Assembly: GCF_027887165.1 (NCBI RefSeq)
Contig: NC_077230.1
Location: forward strand, 261,396,976-261,460,975
DNA length: 64,000 bases
From: Monodelphis domestica
Lineage: Eukaryota > Chordata > Mammalia > Didelphimorphia > Didelphidae
Direction of reading: 5' to 3'
The stretch's first letter is position 1; each line of letters starts with the position of its first letter. The translations under genes and the position numbers were made by a program. The notes beneath the pieces are model-generated. The model was not told where the DNA came from, did no database searches, and was given only the letters and a program-made list of their open reading frames with translations. Below, piece after piece: positions 56,165-64,000 of the stretch.

Positions 56165-57860
56165 AAGCCCACATTTTAAAGTGGGAAACAAAACATATCA
56201 GGGAAAGGAAATGGTCACCAGAGGGGGGCACTTTGATCCTCAAAGTAAGAAAATGGAAGGCAGGCAATGATCCACATAAATCCACACCAATGAAAGGGCT
56301 GATTTTTTTTTTTTTTTTATCATGGCTCATGGTTCCAGAACTGGAAATGGAAGGACAAAGCAAGAAAGGTGGCCAGATTTTGGCAAAATGTTTGGAGAAG
56401 AGATGGTCAGAGTGAAAGGACTAAAGAGAAGTGTGGCAGGGGTTTTCTGAAGGTGATCCTGGAATCTAGAGAGTCTCCACCAATCATGAGAGTGGGTAGA
56501 TTAGTACTCAGGTCTTTTAAACAAAAAGGGGTTGATATGTAGATCCTAACTAAGAGTTTCTTAGATAAGCTAAGAACAGAAACAGCTACTTATATTACAT
56601 ATCAATAGCCATATAATTAGAAAGAGGAAATGCTAAGTACTTCTAGATTTTGTCAGCCATTCAAAAAACCTAACAGCAAGGTACATGCCATATTCAAAAA
56701 TGCATTTTATGCAGCTCCTATATTAATAATAGTCAGCTTCATTCCAGTTCCTTGCTAACTTCTTCCTCCTGCATGCTTAGGAGAACTTGTTCAAAGACCT
56801 GTCAAAGTGAGGATATGGTTAATTTACAAAAGGCTCAAGCCAGAGCCTCTCTGTTATTTTAGAGGACTTGGGTGCTGGAATGGAAGCAATGCTATGAAAC
56901 CTTTGCATCTTGTCACTTTGCAGTGTTCACTCTTTTTTAGTTAATGCCCACCAGCCTGGGCTTTTTTTTCTAGCCCTAAGAGGAAGTTGCATGAAACTCC
57001 CAAATTACAATCCTGAAGCTAAGTGGAAAGCAGGGAAATAACATGGGATGAGAAAGAGATGATTTACATTCCACCAGGAAGTCTAGGCTTCCTACTCTGA
57101 CAGGTTTACAGGTATTACTTTAATGGTCCATGTGTGGAGGTTCTGGGGATCGTATATAACAACTCCAAAACATATTGCAAACCAGTCAGCCAGACATCCG
57201 TGTCAAGTGCAAAAATGCAACCAGTCACCAAAGGAAATCACAGCTGGCACTTAAATAATGCCTTTTGTTCAAGGATCTTAGAGTGCCTCAAAGTCATTAT
57301 CGCATTAATGCTCATAATACCTCTAGTGATTACTGGCTTACAGATGGAAAGTCTAAGACGTTTAACTGTTCTATGTCTTAAAGGTATTTTTTAAACCTTT
57401 CCTGTAGCATAGAGATTTTAAGCAAATCTCACTTTCAGAAATTATTCAAATGATCATCTAGTTTCAGTTCTTTTCCCACCCCCTCTTCCACTGCTACATG
57501 AATGAATGCACACAGAAAACACACACACACACATTCACACACAGAGGAAATCACATCACAAAGCAATTCATTTCCCTAATTCTAACCTTAGAAATGTAAT
57601 ATTAAAACATACACGGACATAAGCAGCTGCCCACCTGATGTTTTAATCCTTGAAAATGCCTCTCTCCAAATTTGCACTATTTTTTTCTTTAAATATCTAT
57701 TAGAAAAACATTAGCTTTTAATATTTATGATAGTTGACAGGCAGGTAAGCCCTTCCTACCTTGTAATTATGCTGATATAGGAAGAGTATAATCTTTCATT
57801 CTAATTTCAGCAATTATATAGGCATAATTTCCAACTTAAAGTGTAGAAATATGGAATATT
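56165..57860. other. 1.7 kb repeat-poor stretch
   Basis: Apart from a poly-T at 56304-56318 and a CA-rich run at 57517-57543, no repeat is recognised. No ORF has a domain. 56750-57400 could hold conserved non-coding sequence, but this cannot be judged without alignment. Confidence 0.35.
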
Positions 57861-57935
57861 AGGGCTGGAAGGGCCATTAGAGATCATCTACAATAACCTC
57901 TTCATTTTAGAATTGAGGAAATTCAGATCCAGTTT
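57860..57935 (+). repeat. Old repeat fragment (MIR/L3-type)
   Basis: GGAATATTAGGGCTGGAAGGGCCATTAGAGATCATCTACAATAACCTCTTCATTTTAGAATTGAGG is a word pattern shared by many mammalian loci. Confidence 0.55.
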
Positions 57936-58229
57936 TCATTAACATACACATGACAAATTTAATCTAAAATATTGTCTAAATTTTAAATAAGTACCTTAGA
58001 AAATAGGTAGTTTACAGTGTATGATAAAAATTCATCATAAATCCTGAGGTGAGATTTTTGTGAGAAACTCTTTAAAGACATCCCGAAAAGACATAACTAA
58101 ATGACTCCCATGAATTCTCCTTTATCTATAAATAGATTTAATCCATTAAAGAATTATGTTCTGCCATTAGAATTTTTCAAGGATTAGAAAGAAGGTCCCT
58201 GGCTCCCTACTTTGTCACCCCTTGGGCAT

Positions 58230-59080
58230 ATGTAGGAAAGTATTAGCCAATAGAAACTTTTTACCTCTGAGTCCTACAACATGTTAAGTAGCTTTAGGTC
58301 ATCTTTGCATCTAATATTCAAGTCATTTATTATTTCATCCAAGATCTTGATAAAAGTGTTCAATAATACAGGGCCAAGACAAGTTCTTCATGGTGCCTTA
58401 CTAGAAATCTATATCAGATTTATTTTAATCCATTAATCACTACTCTTTCATTATATCTTCTAACATATTCTAAATTCCGTTAGCCATATTACTGGATAAC
58501 TCAAATCCTTCCCTCTTCTCCCAAAGGATACCATAAAACTCTTTGTCAAATGCATTGCTGAAATTTCCCCATATCAACAATGTCCTAATAATCCTGTCAA
58601 AAACAAATATAAATAATATGATAGATTACTGATCAATCCACATCTGGTTCTTTGTGATCATTGCCTCCCTTTCTATATGTAACAAAAGACCCATTTAATC
58701 TATCAGTCAACGACTAATCATTTATTAAAGACCTACTGCATTTCAGGCTTTATTCTAGGTATTAGGAATACAAAGAGAAATGAAACACACATTAATAGAT
58801 TGTAGAATTTCACCAGGAATCAAAGTCACTGGTCTACACATATAAGATTCAACTTTTTCTTTTCAGAAAATTGAGCTTTTGGTTTTTTTACTTTTTTATT
58901 TTTACATCTCTATTATTTCATTGCCTCTTCCATTCTATATTAATTTTTCAAAGACAACAGACACCGTGTCATAAATGCTAACCCCAGCACTTTTTCTAGC
59001 CTCATATGATAGTTATTTAGGCCTAGTGACTTGAATTCCTCCCCCTTTTTGATAGAGAAATAAATGCAAAATCTCACAAT
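58230..59080. repeat. L3/CR1-like old LINE, about 0.85 kb
   Basis: GCCAAGACAAGTTCTTCATGGTGCC, ATCCATTAATCACTACTCTTTCA, ACTCTTTGTCAAATGCATTGCTGAAATTTC, AATCCTGTCAAAAACAAATA and GCCTAGTGACTTGAATTC appear in the order known from CR1/L3-clade repeats. A younger-looking 'TTATTAAAGACCTACTGC' repeat (about 58720-58795) interrupts it. Confidence 0.5.
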
Positions 59081-59769
59081 ATGAGTAGCTCTACTTTATC
59101 CTATAATTATGTTAATGGTGTCACCCTATAAGATGTTTTACCAATGTACATCCTTCAAGTCCACAGAGGCTACCTACATTGAGATGGTAGCAACATGCAA
59201 GACAGAACTGGGTACTGTAGACACCATGAAGGTAGAAGAAAATGCAGAATCCAAACCTCCTACTAAGTGAACCCCAGGAACTGTTTTCAATTAAATTTCC
59301 AGACAAATTTCCAGATCCTTTAGATCTCTTATATACCGAGAAGTATCTTTATTTGTCATTAGGGAAAAAAAAAACCACTGTTCTTTAAGTCAGAATATTA
59401 GTATTAAAATTCTTCATCAGAATATATTCACTCCTTTTTGTCTCTGTTTCTCCATGGGATTTCAACTCTATTGAGCAAGATGCCATTTCCAGTATAATAT
59501 GCTCATTATTTCTAAACTCAACACCAAGATAATAATTCAAACCTTGATTGAGACCATCTCCCTCAGCCTCTTCTCCCCTCTGACAGGAGAGCTGGAGAGT
59601 GAAATCTCAAACTCCTCCCAATGCCTTCCTTTATAAAGGGCAGAAACTTAATTCAGTGCACCCCATTTAACATTCACTACCCTGACAGATTTCAGCTCCA
59701 TGAACCAAGCTTCTCTCTCATCAGGTACCTACCCTATTAAAGGAACACGTAGTATGCACCTTAGTTAAT

Positions 59770-60060
59770 TGGATTGCTATTTGATTCCTGTATGCTTTTG
59801 GACAAGTAGATTTATCTCCCTGGGCTTTGGCATTCTTATCTATAAAATTAAAGGGTCAAACTAGATGGCATCTGCTCTAAAGTATGGTCGTATTCTGCTC
59901 TGAATCTGTGATTTAATAATATGGGGTTCAAATCCTGCTTTTTATGTTTACTGTCTATATAATCTTGACCAAGTCAATTGACCTCATTTGGAAATTTGTA
60001 AACTTCTGGAACCTCTGATAATGCCTTCTCAGAGATTGTAATATGAGTATTGCTCTGTTG
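59770..60060 (+). repeat. Two adjacent MIR-type fragments, sense
   Basis: TATGCTTTTGGACAAGTAGATTTATCTCCCTGGGCTTTGGCATTCTTATCTATAAAATTAAAGGG, then GGGGTTCAAATCCTGC … ATAATCTTGACCAAGTCAATTGACCTC. Confidence 0.6.
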
Positions 60061-60289
60061 TAGACAGTTTTCAGGAAAAAAAATATTCAGAGATGAAACA
60101 TGGAATATGGTGGTTTCATAAGAGAAAATATGTCCCCTAGAGCTACACTGATTTGTTGGATAATAAAAAAATCAGAACAGGAAACTGGGGGTGGATGAGC
60201 ACCTCTTGACTTCATGGAATTACCCTTCAGTATCCTCTAGTTGTTAAGAGATCTAGAATGTTTGAATAAGGTTAGCAGAAGAAGTGGCT

Positions 60290-60485
60290 AGTGATACAAA
60301 GTTTGAAATGATATAGCCTTATGAAATGATTTACATAATATATGTAAAACACAGTGAAATTGCTTGTAAATTTCAGGAGGGGGGAGAGGAGATGAGAGGA
60401 GAGGGAGATAACAAGAATCATGTAACCATGGATGATTTTTAAAAAAATTAATACTAAAATATTAACAATTAAAAAATAAAATGAT
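60290..60485 (+). mobile_element. L1-type 3' UTR end, sense
   Basis: GGAGGGGGGAGAGGAGATGAGAGG followed by ATCATGTAACCATGGATGATTTTTAAAA and an A-rich tail. Same ending as at 19980-20245. Confidence 0.6.
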
Positions 60486-60639
60486 TCACAGTACTGGAAC
60501 CATTTTTTTAAATAGAAGCTACCCACAAGAGGATGCTTTCGGTGTAATAAGACCTTCACACTTTTGAATATAAAATCTGAGGACATATGCAAGTGCTTTT
60601 ACATGAAAACAGTTAATCTAAAGGTAACCAGAGACAAAC

Positions 60640-60895
60640 TGGACAGACACCTGAGCCTGGAGTTGGGAAGACCCAAGTTCGAATGTGACCTCAGATACTT
60701 ATTAGCTTTGTGATCTTGGGTAACTCACTTAACCTCTGTCTACCTCAGTTTAATCAAATATGATAGAAATGGTAATGGTGCCTACTTTTCAGAGTTGTTG
60801 TGAGGATCCAATGAGATGTATCTGTTAAAAATATTTAGCACAGTACCTAGCACACAGTACCTACTCAATAAATTCTTGTTCCTTTTCTTCTTACA
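60640..60895 (+). repeat. MIR/THER-type SINE, near complete, sense
   Basis: CCTGAGCCTGGAGTTGGGAAGACCCAAGTTCG head, TAGCTTTGTGATCTTGGGTAACTCACTTAACCTC core, CAGAGTTGTTGTGAGGATCCAATGAGATG, CCTAGCACACAGTACCTACTCAATAAATTC tail. Confidence 0.8.
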
Positions 60896-61384
60896 AGCCA
60901 CAAAAGAATTAAATGTCATATGGTGGATTTATAGGTGTGAGATTGTAATGAAAAAACATCTGAGTCTCAAGGGCTTTCTTTCTGACTAGTTCTAAAGATA
61001 TAGATAATACTCAGTCTGGGAATGAACCAAGGTGCTGGCCCCAAGGTTCAAAATTTATAATCATGCACAGCCTGCTCAGTTGATACAAGCCACTTGTGAA
61101 CTTTGGAGAATGAACTAGCCTTCTGGGAATAGTTTTGGTCTACTAATTATGTGGCGAAGATGAACCTTTTTGACCAGCTACAGAGCCAGAACTTGGGTCC
61201 TTCTAAAGGCACTAATCAGAGATGGCCTTGCCCTTGGTTGGCATTTTTCTGACCTGTCAGCATTTTGGTGAGAAAAATGATACTGTAAGTAGAAGTCTCA
61301 GATTGTCTTTATCTGATGCTAATATATGCTCTTTTCCCCTCCTGTTTTAAGTGAAGCAAATTAGAAATGGCTATAACCTTAGTC

Positions 61385-61640
61385 AGAGAAGTGGCACAAT
61401 GGATGGAATGCAGGGCCTGAGATCAGGAAGACTAAAAGTCCTGAGTTCAAAGCTGGCCTCAGATGCTTACTAGCTGTGTGACCTTGGACAAGACACTTAA
61501 CCCTGCTTGTCTCATTTTCCTTATAAATAAAATGAGGCTGAGAAGGAAATGACAAACTACTCTAGTATTTTTGCTGAAAAACCCAAATTGAGTCATGAAA
61601 AGTGAGATGCAACTGAAATGACTCAACAACTGCATTACCT
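61385..61640 (+). repeat. Marsupial CORE-type SINE, full length, sense
   Basis: GAAGTGGCACAATGGATGGAATGCAGGGCCTGAG head, CTAGCTGTGTGACCTTGGACAAGACACTTAACCC core, GAAATGACAAACTACTCTAGTATTTTTGC and GAAATGACTCAACAAC tail. Confidence 0.85.
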
Positions 61641-61794
61641 TGTGGGCTTCAAAAAGTCAAAAGAACAAACCACCAGAAATCCAGCGGAAAAGTCCATACC
61701 AATATGTGCCTAAGGCTAGATAATGAGGAACAAAATCCTGAGTGAACTATCCTGCACAGTCTAGCAGAGATTTAGGCTTGTGCAATTTTCACTC

Positions 61795-62040
61795 TGCTAC
61801 ATTTGGAAGGGAATTTGGAGCAAAATACTTTACATGCATCATCTCCTTTAATCCACATCACAGCCCTGAGAGGTAGTTGCTATTATTATTCCCATTTTAC
61901 AATTGAGGAAACCAAAACAGAAGTTAAGCGACTTGTCCAAGGTCACATAGCTTGTACATATCTGAAGCTAGAGTTGAGGTCAGCTTTTCTTGATTCTGAG
62001 ATCAGCACTCTAACCACTCTAATGCCTAACTGCTTCCTCC
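61795..62040 (-). repeat. MIR, antisense
   Basis: GCATCATCTCCTTTAATCCACATCACAGCCCTGAGAGGTAG, CATTTTACAATTGAGGAAACC, AAGCGACTTGTCCAAGGTCACATAGC, CAGCACTCTAACCACTCTAATGCC: a complete inverted MIR. The 82-codon ORF at 61803-62051 reads through it. Confidence 0.8.
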
Positions 62041-62579
62041 TAGAATCCTGATGAGAAGATGTAACCAGTCTTGCTCAGGCAGAATGAGTTTAGAGTGTCA
62101 GTGACTCATTTCTATGAATTTCTGATCCCCTTATAGAGTATCTGAATTCATCTATTCTCTTTTCATATGAATAAACCCTAGAAAAACAATTTATGTATAT
62201 GGACACACATAACAGATAGATAGAAGACAGTAAAGAGGGTTTCACAGTTTCATCTACTTTTTAAAGGCAAGTACAAAGATGAAGGAAAGGTAATTAGGTA
62301 AAGATCTAGGAAGTTGTATCATCTTAAAGAACTAAGGAAATCTAAAGGATTTAAAAGATCAGGAAAGTTTAAGAGAGGGAAAAAGAAAGATCTGAGGCCA
62401 AGAGAAAATTCCAGAGAGATTCTAGAATCTCTTGGAGATTGACAAAGGTCAGCAAATCCTGAGACCAAAGGCCTTAACATATTATAAAAAGTATTTTGTA
62501 ATCTTAAAAAACTATATAAATTTAAATTACTGTTATTACTATTTTCAAAGGCTACTGACCAAAAATATTATTCACATCA

Positions 62580-62715
62580 AATAATTTGTCAATGTCTCCA
62601 ACCATTCCTACTATCTATAAAACCCTCCTTTCTCCTCTTTCTTTGTGGATCCTACACATCATCCAAGGCCCAGTTCAAAGCCCTACTCTTCCATGAAACT
62701 AATTCCAACTATCCA
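62580..62715 (+). repeat. L2 fragment, sense
   Basis: CACATCATCCAAGGCCCAGTTCAAAGCCCTACTCTTCCATGAAACTAATTCC is an L2 3' block. Confidence 0.65.
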
Positions 62716-62989
62716 GAAAAGAGATGTATCAGGTAAAAAATTGTTTTTATCTGAAAAGTTATGAAGTGATGTAAATAAGTAATCATATCTGTTCTACTCA
62801 TTTTAGGAAAAAATATTTTAGAAGGACATTGACTAGATGGAGTTCATTCAGAGAAGAAACTCAAAATTGTTCCATTCAATAATTATTTGAGAGAACTAGA
62901 ATGTTTAACTTGCAGAGAAGATGGTTAGGGAGGGATGAGGTAGAAGAAAATAATTGTCTTCAAGAACTTGAAGGCTTGTACAAACGCTG

Positions 62990-63145
62990 GCAAGTCCATT
63001 AGCTTCTCTTTGCCTCACTTTCATCTGTAAAATGGGGGACTAATAGCACGTACCTTTCAGGGTTGTTAAACGGATATAAAATGAAATAATATTTGAAAAG
63101 CACTTTGCAAACCTCAAAGCTCTATAATTGCTAGCCACTATTATC
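62990..63145 (+). repeat. MIR 3' part, sense
   Basis: CTTTGCCTCACTTTCATCTGTAAAATGGGGGACTAATAGCACGTACC, CAGGGTTGTTAAACGGATATAAAATG, AAAGCACTTTGCAAACCTCAAAGC. Confidence 0.75.
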
Positions 63146-63399
63146 AGTTTTTACAATTATTTCGAAACGGAATTAGATTTGTTCTAATTATCCCCAGATG
63201 GTTGGATAGAAATAATAAGTATAAATTGTAGAGAGTGAAATACTGTCTCAGTATAAAACAATTGTCAATTGTCAGAGTAGTCTGAAAGTAGAATAGGCTA
63301 CCAAGCAAAGTAGTAAGTTCTCCATTATTAAAGACTTTAACAGCAAATTAATGGACACCTATAAGAGGTGGAAATGATATTTCTGTTTAGGTTAAGTTG

Positions 63400-63560
63400 A
63401 GGTAAAATCAGATTCTTAACCTAGAGATTCATGAACTTGTTTGCACACATGTGTTTTGATAAATATATTTCAATATAACTGTTTTGGATTTTATGTTATA
63501 CTATCTGTTTTTATTTTATATATAAAAAAGAATTACTCTGTCAAGTCCTGCTCAATAAAT
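63400..63560 (+). repeat. Old non-coding repeat (same family as 20380?)
   Basis: ATTCTTAACCTAGAGATTCATGAACTTGTTTGC and TTTGATAAATATATTTCAATATAACTGTTTTGG resemble the other arm of the repeat whose GGGGTCCATAAG block is at 20450. Confidence 0.4.
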
Positions 63561-64000
63561 TATTTGTGGATCATCAAACCGGGGTAAGAAAAATGAGCTG
63601 ATTTTACAGGAGGGCCAAATTACTAGACTGACAGATCAGACATGAAGACATTCTCTTGCTGGGTGGTGACAAGTTTATTGATTTGAGGGGCACAATTTAT
63701 AGAGAAAATAATGTGGGTCAAAGAATTAGTTAAGCCTTTTGCAGGGACAATATTTGGCAATGATATAAAAGATGGAAACAATGGATATAAAATGCCTTAG
63801 TGACTATGAACTGTTTTCCATAGGATAATAAATCACATATCAGCATATCAATATATGACCCAATACTGCATGTTCTTCTTACATAACTCCTGTATTATTA
63901 TTTTCTTGGCTGGACATAAAGTGTTTGGAAAGGGGGAAAGTTTGTTTTTCTCATACTGAGGTGCAGGCCGTGTGCCTGGCTCTAGCTGGCATTTGGCTCT

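Noticed and set aside
63640..64000. Possible LTR start at the right edge (CAAGTTTATTGATTTGAGGGGC)
   Set aside because: Only part of it lies in the window, and no boundary or duplication is visible.

Overview
This window looks like intergenic DNA from a marsupial (metatherian) genome. The evidence is the repeat content: tRNA-derived SINEs whose conserved core ends in the usual CTGTGTGACCCTGGG-like motif and whose 3' part reads CAAC-rich, marsupial-type L1 copies, RTE-type LINEs, and many old MIR and L2 fragments. I cannot name the species. The DNA is AT-rich, intron-sized ORFs are absent, and almost all ORFs longer than 60 codons are chance ORFs or shadows of repeats.

The one real protein-coding candidate is a processed copy (retrogene) of DAB2, the clathrin/AP-2 endocytic adaptor, at 45589-50227 on the + strand. 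It is intronless, has a 5' leader, an uninterrupted 772-codon reading frame (45962-48280), a ~1.9 kb 3' UTR, two AATAAA signals, a 12-A tail and a perfect 16-bp target-site duplication. It encodes the long (p96-like) form with PTB domain, clathrin-type box, two DPF motifs, proline-rich segment and myosin-VI-binding tail, but three of the five NPF motifs I expect in mammalian DAB2 are changed. The leader contains a GC-rich stretch with a TATA-like motif, so the copy may have carried promoter sequence with it.

Region by region: 1-7.8 kb holds L1/HAL1-like, L2, MIR and SINE remnants. 7.8-8.9 kb is a TG...CA-bounded LTR-like unit with a 47-bp triple tandem repeat. 10.5-11.1 kb is a nested MIR/SINE. 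11.9-13.7 kb has two opposed L1 3' ends. 13.7-14.5 kb is a CpG-richer LTR-like segment. 15-22.3 kb is L2, MIR and a rearranged L1. 22.3-31.4 kb is a long, probably near full-length antisense L1 (about 6.6 kb after removing an insertion). Inside that L1 lies an RTE-type LINE copy (24828-27271) with a 9-bp duplication. 31.5-37.6 kb has three L1 3' ends, MIRs and a SINE. 37756-40930 is a second, nearly full-length RTE-type copy with an 11-bp duplication. 41-45.5 kb is RTE/MIR/SINE remnants and microsatellites. After the retrogene, 50.3-64 kb is again MIR, L2, SINE, a small hAT-type MITE, L3/CR1-like sequence and microsatellites, with a few repeat-poor stretches that could be conserved non-coding sequence.

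There is no operon-like or pathway grouping. The notable biology is retrotransposition: the two RTE copies share one in-frame stop, one copy lacks the endonuclease region but has its own 5' end, and the L1 machinery has apparently produced an intact cellular retrogene.
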